DNA of 64,000 nucleotides. Source: Panax quinquefolius (lineage: Eukaryota; Streptophyta; Magnoliopsida; Apiales; Araliaceae). Where the stretch lies: assembly GCA_020205615.1 (NCBI GenBank), contig CM035156.1:13832123-13896122 (forward strand), written 5' to 3'. Of the stretch, positions 48,260 to 59,377 are shown piece by piece. The translations under genes were made by a program, and so were the position numbers. The notes under the pieces were generated by a model, which was given only the letters and a program-made list of their open reading frames with translations, was not told where the DNA came from and searched no databases. Positions within the stretch are counted from its first letter, which is position 1. Every line of letters starts with the position of its first letter.

Positions 48260-51200
48260 AATATATATTTCGACAAAAAATTAAAGATAAGTAACTTGCT
48301 AGAAAGGCTTAGCTTTGATACCAAATGATAGACTCCACTAAAGACGCTTGCGTGAGGTGGTCGTCGCCTGATCGCTTTCTAAGACAAATGTTGGGTGAAT
48401 TGCTTGCAACACCTTAACCCCTCGCCTATATGTAGATTTGTAATTTTGGTACAATTGTCAAGCTTTCGAATTCAAGTTGAATGGACACCAACGACACCTC
48501 GACCCCTCGCTTATATCAAGCTTAAGAATCTCAGATAATCGACGATCGATGCTAGAGAAGACGCCACACACAACTATGAATTGTTGTATGATAAGTCAAA
48601 TCAATCTCAAAGAAATAACTAAGAAAAATACTTAGGAATTCTTCAAAGAACCAAAAGTAGAGAATAACCTCACAAATATATCAATAATAAATAATGATAA
48701 TGTGTCATATTACATCAACTTGCACCTCTATTTATACTACTCAAAACAATCCAAATCCTAATAGAAATTTATAAACTATAACCCTTATTCTATAAGAAAA
48801 TAGAAGTCAATTTGGAAAAGGAATTCTAATTAAAAAGAAATCCTAATTACAATAGAATTTAAAATTAAGAATCCAAATAAAATCCTTCATCATGGGATTT
48901 CCATAATACTCCTTTGTAAGTAAATATGTTGACTTTGTTAAGAAGATTAAAATTGGGCTTGTATTAAATCGACCCAAATTAATGTCTCATGTTCTTTTGC
49001 CTCCTCTTTGGATTTTCTTACGTTAGCTTCAAATTTCAAACATCTTGGATCAATCCATTGAGACTTTGTTTGAACCTCTTTGTTCTAGCCTTGCTTGATC
49101 CCCACGTCCCTTTAGTCTTGTTTGAATCCACGCATGTCATGTCCTCATCAGTCCTCAACTGTATGGAGTTTGGACTTTAGACTCTTAGCTTGATAAGTCT
49201 CCCGCTCTTTGATGGATTAGGCAATTTTGTTGACCAGCTGGTGGTCAAGAGAGTAGTAGGACAAGCTAAGGAAAGGTAGCTATTCCTGAGTAGGATAGTA
49301 TATGACTATTAGGAGAGTCCTTGTCATCCTAATGTCGTGTTTGTGAAATTTTCCCCCCCTTGGTTTGTAATTATACATCAATCACCAATCGATGGTTGGA
49401 TGACTATTTTCCCCCAATACATTTTTTTTTGAAATATTGAAGTCTCAAAATTACTAATGGTCGCTGAGCAGTATTAAATAAAATTTGAAATTAGTAAGAT
49501 TTTGCACCCAGCCGAGGATATAGAACTCTTTATGCTTCATAATCACATAAGTTCTTTACGATATAAGTATATAACTAGCTGATGTAATCACATTTTTCTG
49601 TGCAGATGGCCTCTCTTGCTACTTATTTTGGGCTGGGACAGCAAACACATAGGTATCTGTGATTTGCAATGATTATATGGCAACCAAATGTTTTCAGTTG
49701 TCGTTATTCAGTACATGGCTAATACGAGACTTTTTTTTTAATTGCTCTCTATTTTGTTGGTTTTTGTGTGTTGGGGGGTGGGGGGTTTGGGGTTGTCTGA
49801 GTTTCACGAACCGTATTTCAGATTACATTTGCCAGTTGTTTGGTCAAAATTAGATTAGACTGAATTCTTGAACTCGTCTTACATTAGTACTTGTAGATTG
49901 TTTCCTTCCTGAAATTTCAAGTTCTGATGTGGTTGCTACTTGCATCCGTTGACTAGGTAGAATTTTCAACGCGTTCAATTATCTTATAAGATGGCCAAAT
50001 ATTTGCTGTTAAAACTATAATAAAAACAAGAAATATGCTGTAAATTAGCTATTTGACTCTATCGAGTATTAAACTTCAGGTTCGACTAATCTTTGCTCTA
50101 ATTTTTTCAGGAGTTTAGATGATGTCAGGATGAATCTTGAAGTTCTCAAATATTGCGCAACGGTTTTGTTCTTGGTAAGTTCATAATTCAAGCAATGAAA
50201 CTTCCTTATCTTTTTTATGATGAGTTTTATGCATGGTGGTACAGCATATATAATCAGAAAATGTCGCCCCATTGCATATAGAATGCTGTCAATTGGACAT
50301 GTCTTTGTCAATATTCATAGTTGTGTTGTTGCACCATATGAAATATCAAGCTGGACACCCTGTAGTGTGCCATTAGTAATTTAGATGGCTTTTCCTGACA
50401 TGATGCAGTATATTTGCCTTTTCTGTTCATTTTAACATTGACAAAAGTAGAAAAGTTTTCCTTAATTGTATGTAATAAGCATACCAAAGTTCAAAATAAC
50501 AGATATGCCGATAACAGTGTCCTAGAAGGACCATCTTTTGAGATCCCTACTTGTCCATCCTATTAATTTTGAATACATGATAAATCTCTTTAGTGTGCAT
50601 AATGCTGATTGCGTAAGCGTCACTCACCTGCTCTTTACCAGCTTCTATGAGGTTTATAAGTAGTGTGGGAGTACTTTATGGGAAATATTGGCCTTGAATC
50701 TTCATCTGGGTAACTGATGTTTGATAAACAAAGGCTTTTTAGTTTATAAAGTTAATTCTTGTTTTTTCCTAGTCAGGTATGATAATTGGTCAAATCATTT
50801 CAACTCCCATATAATTTATACTTATATATCATTAAGAAACCTGCACATTCACAGGTCTGACATAATTTAGTATCACGCTAGGGTAAGGAGGGTATATCAG
50901 GTAGTTAGAACCAACTTGGCCCAAGAATTGCTTCTACGTTTTCTCAAATTCTCAAGAGAGGCCTGGATTTGAAGGTAGTGCAGGGTACTAATTTGTTGGA
51001 CTCTGCATTCTCAATATGTGCTCACGATATTAACTTAGATTGTGATAAAGGTCAGATGTTCAAACCTTATTCAATTTACTTTGTGGTGACTGAATTAATT
51101 GTTAGACAGTGCTGGCTTTAGGAACGGTTGTCAAGACTGATGATTGGAAAAAAGACTTAAGAAACTACTATATCTGCAGGAATCATGCCTCCCAGACATA

Positions 51201-52531
51201 TTTACTGCAAACAGTTGGGTTTCTCCAAATGCTACTAGAAGAAGTCATAGTAACGGGAAAGCTTCTCCAGAGGGGACGGGCCTGAGCAAGAGTACACCAT
51301 CGTCAAGTAGCCAGATTGAAAATCATCCAACATCATCTCCACCAGACACTTTTAACATGGGTCCTCTCAGTATCGAAGTAGAAAGAGAATCCCTTCGACC
51401 AGATGACGCTGTTATGGAATCTGGTTCAGAGTCACTAAATTTATTCACAGCAAATTCATCTGATGCTTCCATTGGGTGCACCACTTTTTTAAAACCAGAT
51501 GAAGTTTCTATACCTTCTATTACTGTAGTTCTTTCCCCATATTGTCGTGGGATTCAAAGATTACAAATATTGCACAAAAATACTGTGTTGCATGTTTGCT
51601 GTAGTAATTCGAAAGTGCGATTTGGAATAAGTACAAAATTTGTTGAATACGCTGGCCGGCCTCGGTTGAATTTTGTGATGGATGCATCTCCAGACGTATG
51701 TCGGGTTCTGGATGCATGTGATAGTCTTGCACAGAGGATGTCACTGGATTCTGGTAGCAGTTCTGACTGGAGGCCGGTTGTGACCAGAAAGGCTGGCTTT
51801 GTAAATTCACCTACCATCCGGTTGCAGTAAGTTGGTCTTTCCTTGTAATTTTTAACCTTTAAAAGACTTGCACGTTGTCAGATTACTAAAATCACATGTT
51901 AGGTTGCAATTTTGTTTCTTTAATGCCGGGAATCAACTTTCATTCTCCATTCTGTTTTGCTGGTAGGTCAAGTTTATGAAAATGAGAGAGCAAATTACTA
52001 CTGTTGTTCCATGGGTCTAGAATGCTCTTCCTTGATTGCATTTTTAAGCATAAGATTTTTAGTGTATGCTATGTGTATCTGTATGAGAGAAGAGAGAGCA
52101 AAATAACATCATATCATGTCTGATTCTTCCCTGGAACGCTGTCAAAAAAGTATACATACCTCTTGTTTGTTCTTACTAATTGATGCATTGATGCATTGAG
52201 TGAAAGAATTTTTATAATATTATTAGAAACTTTGAACTGCACAATATTGTCGCCATTGCCCATTGTAGTCTAATATTTTATTCTTTGTAATTTCTACAGC
52301 TTACCCACAGTACCAGATGGGAATACTGCCAGATGGACCACAGAGATGTACCAGAAAGAATCCTCCTCCACGCAAAGGATTGCTTTCAGCAGATACGATA
52401 TTGCAGAACTTGATGCCTTGTTCATTCCAGGGACTTTTGTGGATGTGTACTTCTCTTTGGACCCTTATGACTATCAGCAGAATGCGGGTATCCGTTTGGT
52501 GGCGAAGAAGTTGATTGTACATTCCAATTGA
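41357..52531 (+). CDS. NEN: NEN-type DEDDh 3'-5' exonuclease (6 exons, 7.7 kb second intron)
   Basis: Exons: 41357-41636, 41764-41921, 49606-49652, 50111-50174, 51180-51826, 52300-52531, all with GT-AG introns, giving 1428 nt and 475 aa. The exonuclease domain is in exons 1-4: FFDVETT with D14 and E16, [10 protein letters not shown] with D106, and HRSLDDV with H161 and D166, the full DEDDh set. A Ser-rich linker follows, and a C-terminal domain (exons 5-6) includes [10 protein letters not shown] at the end. In Arabidopsis, NEN proteins act below NAC45/86 in nuclear breakdown during sieve-element enucleation. The same role here is inferred from homology. The ATG at 41357 is preferred to an in-frame ATG at 41225, because the latter would add a (TA)n-encoded Tyr-Ile run. 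Intron 2 carries a complete antisense retroelement. The + strand reading frame and splice sites are clean, so the gene is probably active. Confidence 0.93.
41675..41720 (+). repeat. Hexamer minisatellite in NEN intron 1
   Basis: Alternating CACAGG and CACAGC units, about seven to eight copies, lie in a 127 bp intron. The repeat takes up about a third of it. Confidence 0.85.
42521..43344 (-). repeat. 3' LTR of the intronic chromovirus
   Basis: It aligns with 48326-49150. Its + strand edges are TGATCTACCACTCC and CCTCATCA. On the + strand, a pyrimidine-rich TTCCTCTCCTCTCG tract follows at 43345, which is the polypurine tract on the - strand. Confidence 0.85.
43380..44420 (-). pseudogene. Integrase and C-terminal tail of the intronic chromovirus
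   Basis: The core includes [32 protein letters not shown] and [15 protein letters not shown] at 43985-44236, continued in another frame at 43780-43968 with [20 protein letters not shown] and [12 protein letters not shown]. The end (about 43390-43500) has the [20 protein letters not shown] type tail found in chromoviruses. Frameshifts break the protein. Confidence 0.85.
44420..45800 (-). pseudogene. RT and RNase H of the intronic chromovirus, heavily broken
   Basis: Only short segments are readable on the - strand, in the order expected between protease and integrase: the RT part near 45000-45780 and the RNase H part near 44600-44990. No long frame remains. Confidence 0.65.
46030..46770 (-). 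pseudogene. Protease and zinc knuckle of the intronic chromovirus
   Basis: The frame at 46030-46320 starts [20 protein letters not shown], a hallmark of the protease-to-RT linker in chromoviruses, and ends in a long lysine/arginine run coded by an A/G-rich tract. A CFKCRGG-type knuckle lies near 46730-46770 and is followed by [14 protein letters not shown]. Confidence 0.75.
46780..48180 (-). pseudogene. gag region of the intronic chromovirus
   Basis: The position and the charged helical fragments (for example [19 protein letters not shown] at 47592-47894) fit gag. No continuous frame is left. Confidence 0.6.
48217..48257 (-). repeat. 41-nt homopolymer T run (A on element strand)
   Basis: An uninterrupted T run lies about 70 bp inside the 5' LTR of the intronic element, that is in its 5' leader. 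Its length may be uncertain in the assembly. Confidence 0.9.
48310..48325 (-). other. Primer-binding site, initiator Met tRNA type
   Basis: The - strand reads TTTGGTATCAAAGCTAAG next to the LTR end, close to the common TGGTATCAGAGC site. This sets the orientation of the element. Confidence 0.85.
48326..49150 (-). repeat. 5' LTR of the intronic chromovirus
   Basis: Its + strand edges are TGATAGACTCC and CCTCATCA. Long stretches match 42521-43344 exactly, with clustered small differences near the left edge. Confidence 0.85.
49151..49605 (+). other. Remainder of NEN intron 2
   Basis: AT-rich intron sequence runs up to the acceptor TTTTTCTGTGCAG. No element is recognised. A G-rich tract with quadruplex potential (GGGGGGTGGGGGG type) lies further on in intron 3, near 49770-49793. 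Confidence 0.6.
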
Positions 52532-53249
52532 TGATGGGTCATAGATATAGCTTGGCCTATATCTGGTGACACCAACTATTAGAAATCAATGTTTCATTTT
52601 TTATTATTATTGTAATAAAATACTTTTTAACTCTCTGTACCTTTACAATTTCTTTCTATTAATGATTTTAAATTTAAATTTATTTATTGGGGGTCAGGTA
52701 AATAGGAACATGTGGTTTGGTGCTGAACTTTTGTTATACAAGTCGGGTGTTCAATTTTTGTACTAGTAGTAGGTCGGTCTGTATGTATGTATGTATGTAT
52801 GTGTTTGTTAGTATTTTTCATGCAATAAAATAAAATAAATGGATCAGATCAGGGGAAGAAGAAAGTGATGAGTGAGGGAAAAGGTAGGCAGGTAGCAGTG
52901 GCAGCTGATGATGGTTGGGGCCGGGTGCATGTGGATGCAGTAGTAACCCCAGTGTTTAGTGCAAGTGAGGTGATGAGTGCACTGAATTCATGAGGGCCTC
53001 AGACCGGCCGGCATAATTCTTGCAGAAGCATCTCTTCCCATTTACTCAAATACGTTACCCTACCAGTGCCAGATATAGAATCATGATCTGTCAATTCTGT
53101 TTTCATTACTCATACAGGCAGGGAATCCCATTGTACGTACGTTTATTTACAAATCAATAAAAATTCACAAATTAGTGTGGCCGGCCGTGTTATGTTATTT
53201 TGTCGCCACTAGGACAACTCTTCAAGACACAGACACAGACACTACTTAA
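52532..53249 (+). other. NEN 3' flank, no gene seen
   Basis: It holds the 3' UTR, a short (TATG)n run at 52781-52802, AATAAA-like signals near 52825-52838, and a G-rich stretch (52845-53000) without a recognisable frame. Confidence 0.5.
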
Positions 53250-53251
53250 TA

Positions 53252-53538
53252 CTCCCTCCCTCCGTATCTTAATATAAGTCGTTTTAGAGAAATATTTTTA
53301 TTCCTTAATATAAGTCGTTTGAGAATTTCAAGTAAGCATTAATTGCTTAGTTTCCAATATTACCCCAAGTATTAAATATAACTTTGATTCTCTCACTATT
53401 TTTTGTCCAATAAATAACAAACTCTTCTTCCAATACAAGGGCAATATTGACAATTGATATTATAGTTAATGGTATATAATCATTATCTTAATACTTGTGC
53501 ATAACTCTAAAACGACATATATTAAGGAACGGAGGGAG
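53252..53538. mobile_element. Stowaway-like MITE
   Basis: The ends are CTCCCTCCCTCCGTATCTTA and TATTAAGGAACGGAGGGAG, with inner AAGTCGTTTTAGAG / CTAAAACGACATAT also complementary. TA target duplications lie at 53250-53251 and 53539-53540. The length is 287 bp with no coding capacity. Confidence 0.92.
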
Positions 53539-53579
53539 TAATAATTTCGTCAAGCCAAATGATATTTTCACACGATTTT

Positions 53580-53855
53580 CTTATATTTTCACACGGTAGG
53601 ACCCACATCAAAACTATGGTTGAGTAACTGCTGAAACTTAACAACAATACCAAATTCATTTTTACCCTCAGTTACCCACTAACCCTCACCTCCTCTGTCA
53701 ATCTCCTGCTGCTGCCTCCTCTCTCAATCTCCTCCGCTCACTACACACTTTCCCCTCTCTCCTCCCTCATTATTGTCCTAGTTTAAAAAAAAGAAGCCCC
53801 AATTTCGATTTCTGCAATTTTCGGCGACAACGACAGCTGAAGTGTAATAGTTTTA
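53580..53855 (+). promoter_or_regulatory. CT-rich, 5' UTR-like sequence cut by an LTR
   Basis: A strongly pyrimidine-rich stretch (CTCACCTCCTCTGTC, CTGCTGCTGCCTCCTC, TTTCCCCTCTCTCC) is followed by TCGGCGACAACGACAGC. This is typical of plant 5' leaders and unlike the surrounding AT-rich DNA. It ends abruptly at the LTR at 53856. It may be the first exon of a gene that continues right of the window. No ATG-initiated frame supports this directly. Confidence 0.35.
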
Positions 53856-54223
53856 TGTGAGACCCCAGATTTTATCAATAAAGATTTAAATTTTATCGAA
53901 ATAATTTTTAATATTATGGTGTGAATTTGAGATAATATTATAGTTGTAGGTAGTATTTATAAATTTTGCAAAGTATGCAGTGGTTATATTATATTCGATT
54001 GGTCTGGGAATATTCTTGTTTAGCGGGGAATATTCGTATAACTACCAATCATTGGTGGACCCCATAACGTAATTATTGTTTGGATTGAGAAAACGACAAA
54101 AATATTTTATCAAATAACGGCTGGAAGTTTTACCGGTTGATCATTGTTGAACTACTCGGTAGTAAAAAAAGTACAATGAATACGTGTGGTTGGATAAGAA
54201 GACACCACGGTATTGATTATTGA
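53856..54223 (+). repeat. First 368 bp of a + strand LTR, interrupted
   Basis: It begins TGTGAGACCCCAG and matches the start of the LTR at 3718-6134 up to the TATTGATTATTGATG segment, where a - strand LTR starts. The rest of this LTR is not in the window. It is the outermost shell of the right-hand nest. Confidence 0.88.
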
Positions 54224-56654
54224 TGTGACGCCCCAAATTAGGTATACATCACCCATCTTGGGTCGCCACTTACATACTGGTACATAAATTCAAATACAAC
54301 TTACTAATATAACTGCTGCATGTATAATACGACATAAACTCGTGAGTTTGAATACAAATATTGTCTCACTAGATATTATACAAACTCAAAAGGAGTCCTC
54401 ATTACAACTATTATCACACTATTTCACGTAATAGTGAGGACTACTAATGCTATCCTCTCGACCATTACTCCGCTTCCCGACTGTCTCCCGGCCTATGTTC
54501 TCATTTCAAGAGAAAAAAATGAAAGAAAGAAAATTGAGCTCAACTAGCCCAAAGAAGAAATATTATGACTAAGATAATGCGTAATAAATTATCAATAGTC
54601 TTCAACAATGTTAAACCGATAAAATACAATAGACAACCAGTTTAATGCGGTGGAATATCGCAATCCATTAAAAGAGTCAAGAGAGAATAAAGTCTACTAT
54701 CTTTTAGGTTTTAAAAGGTTTTCATCAATTTTTATCACGAGACTCATCTTAATAAATAAACCACCACATCTAATCATCAACGTATTTACTGGCCAAGGAT
54801 TTTCATCAAATTATCAATGGTCACGACTATACCGAATCACCCCTCGTCATAATCATACCAAAACTATCCATCACCGCATTACAGCCAATCGAGGACTTTT
54901 TTGTCACATCATTTATATCAAGCCATGATTATACCGAATGATCCCCGTCATAATCATACTAAGTTCATCTACGCACGTAAGCGAAAGATAACATAAGATA
55001 ACATGAGAATGATGACAATGACATAATAATTCAATAAAACAAGTTCAAGAATTATTTAATCAAGAATTATTAACGTCCCAAATTGTCAACATGATCATCT
55101 GTTTTGTAGAGTAAAATTCAAGAATGATCGAAGAATATTTCCATGAAAAGATACTTGGATGAAGCCAAGAAATATCAAGGATATTCCACTAATTTCATGG
55201 AGTATAAAGTCAAAGTTTTAACCAACTCAGGGTATAATAAAGAATGGAATAACAAAAGAAATCACCGTGCGCGGTGCTTTTCAGATGTATGGGTTATTCC
55301 AATGTAATAATAATAATCTAAACCGGTCGTGAAATTCACAATCGACAGTGATGATCCAATAGAATAATAAATGCCGAATAATAAACACGGAACCAGTGTC
55401 CGTGTAAAACACACGCATGTGATATTCCAACAGTAATAATAAATGCGGAATAATAAACAATGGGAACCAGTCCTGTGTAAAACACACGTGACGAGGATAT
55501 TCCAATGTAATAATAAAGAATGGAATAATGTAAGAAGATCACCAAGTATAGGGGATTTCACAGATACAAAGTTATTCCAATGTAATAAATAAGAATGGAA
55601 AAACATAAGGATTTCACCAAGTATAGGGTATACCACTTTTACAAAAGTTATTCCAATGTAATAATAATGAATGGAATAACAGAAGTTCTCTTCATGAATA
55701 AGAAAGAATAACACCCATTACGGGTACAAAAAATAATAATTCCCCTCACCGTAAAAAGACACCGGATATCAAAGTAGTGAAGTACCGTAATACTCTTCTT
55801 CTTTCTCTCTATAGATTTTCTCTATAGCTTCTCTCTATAATTCTCTCTCTAGAGTTTCAAAGTTGAATTAAATAAGAAAATAATGAAGGAATGAGCTTCA
55901 TTTATAGGAAAATAGAATGCATAGTAATTAATCCATGAACTATCCCAGATTGATTTACTTTTAATCTGACGGTCCATATTTAAAGCAAAATCTTTTAAAT
56001 AAAATATCATATATTCTATTTATATAAAAACATTTTACTATGCAAACACTATGCAACACTATGCAAAATACTATGCAAAACACTACGCAACACTATGCAT
56101 AATAAAATATAATATATTCTATTTATGTAATAACTTTAATAAAGTATTCTGCTTTATATATAAAAGATGTTTCGCTTTTATTACGCTAATAATACTGAAT
56201 AAAACAAAACGTCATTATCGCTATAATAATTCATATTATTAATCGACAATAATGGAATCAAACCGAGTGACTTCTCATATAAGCATCAATAATCAATACA
56301 AAGATTATTATCTACTATGCAACCACACGTATTCTTTGTACTTTTACTACCGAAGTAGTTCAACAAGATCAACCAGAAAACTTCCGCCGTTATTTCAATA
56401 AAATATTTTTCTCGTTTTCTCAATCCGACAATAATAATTACATTAGGGTCCACCAATGATTGAGTAGTTGTATTTAATATTCCCTCTGCTAACCGAATAT
56501 TCCCAACCAATCGAATATAATATAACCACTTGCATACTTTGCAAAATTTATAAATACTACCCACAACTATAATATTATCTCAAATTCACACCATAATATT
56601 AAAAATTATTTCGACAAAATTTAAATCTTTATTGATAAAATCTGGGGTCTCACA
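54224..56654 (-). repeat. 3' LTR of element A-right (2.4 kb)
   Basis: The + strand reads TGTGACGCCCC to GGGGTCTCACA. The polypurine tract is just outside (ATCTCCCCTCCTTA on the + strand, 56655-56668), so this is the 3' LTR of the - strand element to its right. It aligns inversely with 3718-6134. Confidence 0.9.
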
Positions 56655-57104
56655 ATCTCCCCTCCTTATGGAATTTCACCCTCGAAATTAGGGTACGTAC
56701 CTGATATGATAAAGAGATGAGGATACCTTGAATACCTTTATCGTTGAAAACATTAAATTCATTTTTGCAATCCGGCCAAAGATATTCATTAACAATTCAT
56801 CTTTGCACTACAGGCCAAAGATATACAACTGTAAAACCAATAATGCTGAGACTCAGCTTAATAGTATCACGACCACGAATTATCCATGCACCACCGCTGG
56901 CCAAGGATATTCGTGTTTTCAATTACTGGCCATGATTATCTTAGAATAATCCTTGGTCATAATCATACCATGTCTATCAATACACTACTACCAACAAAGA
57001 TGACTTTTTACCACATCCATGAATTAATATTTCATTCACGAGACTCAACTCAATAATTAATCCATATCATCGAATCATCCCCTTGCTATAAAGCCCAGGA
57101 TATT

Positions 57105-57515
57105 CATTAAGATCACGCACCACGAATTATCCATGCACTACTACCAAAAGATAATCGTGTATTCATTAGTATCACGACCACAAATCATCCATGCACTACT
57201 ACCAAAGATAATCGTGTATTCATTAGTATCACGACCACAAATTATCCATGCACTACTACCAAAGATAATCGTGTATTTATTAAGTATCACGACCACAAAT
57301 TATCCATGCACTACTACCAAAGATAATGGTGTATTCATTAAGATCATCACGACCACAAATTATCCAAGCACTACTACCAAAGATAATCGTGTATTCATTA
57401 GTATCACGACCACAAATTATCCATGCACTACTACCAAAGATAATCGTGTATTCATTAGTATCACGACCACAAATTATCCATGCACTACGGCCAAAGATAA
57501 TCGTGTTTTCAATTA
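57105..57515 (-). repeat. Tandem array of a ~59-60 bp unit (mirror of 2690-3520)
   Basis: About seven units of ACGACCACAAATTATCCATG plus CACTACTACCAAAGATAATC and ATTCATTAGTATC-like sequence. Units are more alike than in the left array, which suggests recent homogenisation or better-preserved copies. Confidence 0.9.
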
Positions 57516-57609
57516 CTAAGTTATGATTATACCTAACAATCCCCAGTCATAATCATACCAAGTCCATCTATGCACTCTGAAAATACGTATATTTGACTTT
57601 TTAACATAA

Positions 57610-58800
57610 TATAAACAATGAGGATAATGATATAAAGAATCAATCAAATGAGATAAAGGATAAATATTAAACATTTATAATATAATTTATCCAGATTCAA
57701 GAATATTCCTATGTTATCAATCACTTAATAATCTCATAATCTAATATCAATAATATTATAACAATATTTTAATCACTTCTTAAATTCATAAACAATTTAT
57801 CTCAATTGTTTACGCTTTTACCATATAATGCATTTAATCATTCAAAATGCCATACTCATAAGATATCATCACCAATTATCAAATCCTCATCAAAAAAAAT
57901 ATGCATATACTCTATATAGGATTTTCTAGCCATAAAATCCTATTTTCAACTTTTATATACTTCACATAACATATTTAACTCATATGTTCAGAATTAAACT
58001 ATTTTTCATGAAAATACCAAATCAGTCCCAAAAATATTTCTTTTCTGGGATTTAGCATAATATAGTCCCATAATGAAAATATATTTTTCTCGGAATTTTT
58101 AAAATTCATTTACTATTTTTCAAAAATCAATTTCTAATTAATTCCTTAAGAAATTAGCTACCTCAAGTTTAACTCCAAAAATTCCCAAATCTTGGAAGGA
58201 CCTTACACGTGTTAATGTGAGCCTCCAGTTTAAATTTCATGGTCATCGGAGTTATAGAACTCCGGTTATAGCGTTTTTCGTCGGAAAAACCTAAATATTG
58301 AAATAGTCATAACTTACTCATTTTAAGTCAGAATGAGCTCATTTTTGGACAGGAGGTACTTTATACCATATACCTTCATGTCCCAAAAGGCCAGAATTTT
58401 TCTCATAATTTAAGTGGCCGAAACAGCCCCTCTAAAATCATGGCAGCAGCTTTTTCGGTTTTTCCAGCTTTGCACTCCTTTGCTAAAATCAGTCCACACA
58501 AAAATCTACAACACCTTTTCCAGTAATTCCACTTGGATTAGTTAGGTAACTCATAGATCTAACTCTAGGACTTGACCACACTCAAAAATTCAAAATATAA
58601 TAAGAGATTTGGTCAATTGAATTTCATGTTACGTTTTTCACAAAATCTGATTTTCAACTCTTTGTGATTTCTAAGAAACTTTCATGTTTTCACATAATAA
58701 CCAACATAACTCATCTTAACACTTACTAATACTTCATATACCCATGATTTTTATTATTCCATTGCTTTTATTATGACTTTCATCATAATCCTCGTAAACA
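57610..58800 (-). repeat. 1.2 kb shared non-coding block, third copy
   Basis: Matches 1485-2640 inverted and 25385-26555 in the same orientation, with long identical stretches. No coding signal. Confidence 0.8.
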
Positions 58801-58839
58801 GATCCTTTTAGTTGAAGAAATATTTGAGGGTTTAAGAAA

Positions 58840-59377
58840 TGGGTTTTTGTACTGGGGTCAATACAAAATTCGATTTCACGCTCTAGGGTAGGCTAGGAAG
58901 TCTTCAAGAATACGCCAAGAAATTTATTAATGATAGAAATATCATTCAAAACTATTACTCTCGTCCAAGACTTGGATAGTACGTCACATTAATACCAACT
59001 GTGACTTCTATCCCTTAACATGGATAGCACCTCACAATGATACCTATCAACTTGCCATCTTTAGTCACGACGTCGCCTCTGAGAAAGTCCGCTTCTTGCA
59101 TTCCACACAAGGAAGTCAACAACGAAAGGATCGGGGCTTTTTACTTATGGCTTGATATGACAATAATTGACTTTAATAGTTTGGTTACTTGAATTCGCAC
59201 AACAAGTTGGTTATGAATATAAAAGCTAACAACCTTACGAAAAGCATTATGAGTAGTTAACCAATTGATTCCTAAAATCACATCAAAGACAAATATTTTC
59301 AAAAAGATAAGATCGACAGGTAACGTGAAAATGTTTATTTGAATCAAACAAGATTTAAAAATAGTAGCGGTAACGAA
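58840..59377 (-). pseudogene. Protease and RT-linker fragment of element A-right
   Basis: The - strand frame at 59141-59347 contains FDVILGINWLTTHNAFRKVV and HNQLVVRIQVTKLLKSI, the C-terminal half of a Ty3/gypsy retropepsin. The linker toward RT is near 58850-59000. The active-site half lies beyond the interrupting LTR. Confidence 0.75.

Larger units (their letters stand above)
42521..49150 (-). mobile_element. Ty3/gypsy chromovirus in NEN intron 2 (6.6 kb)
   Basis: Two ~825 bp LTRs (42521-43344 and 48326-49150) flank a degraded internal region read on the - strand. The element has an iMet-type primer-binding site beside the right LTR and a polypurine tract beside the left LTR. Domains from 5' to 3' on the - strand are gag, zinc knuckle, protease, RT/RNase H and integrase. 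This LTR sequence is unrelated to the 2.4-3.9 kb LTRs elsewhere in the window. I find no matching target duplication (flanks TCGCA and GTCCT). It is antisense to the host gene. Confidence 0.88.
56655..59377 (-). mobile_element. Ty3/gypsy element A-right, internal region (interrupted)
   Basis: This is an inverted copy of about 920-3717: pol tail and polypurine tract (56655-56730), degenerate repeats and array (to 57590), the shared block (57610-58800), then the RT-linker and protease fragment. At 59377, inside the protease region, a + strand LTR interrupts it. It has the same replacement of RT, RNase H and integrase as element A-left. Confidence 0.85.

Noticed and set aside
42516..49155. Target duplication of the intronic chromovirus
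   Set aside because: TCGCA and GTCCT differ. Either the LTR edges are slightly off or the site is eroded, so none is claimed.
51520..51817. Antisense frames over NEN exon 5
   Set aside because: They are shadows of a long, clearly coding + strand exon.
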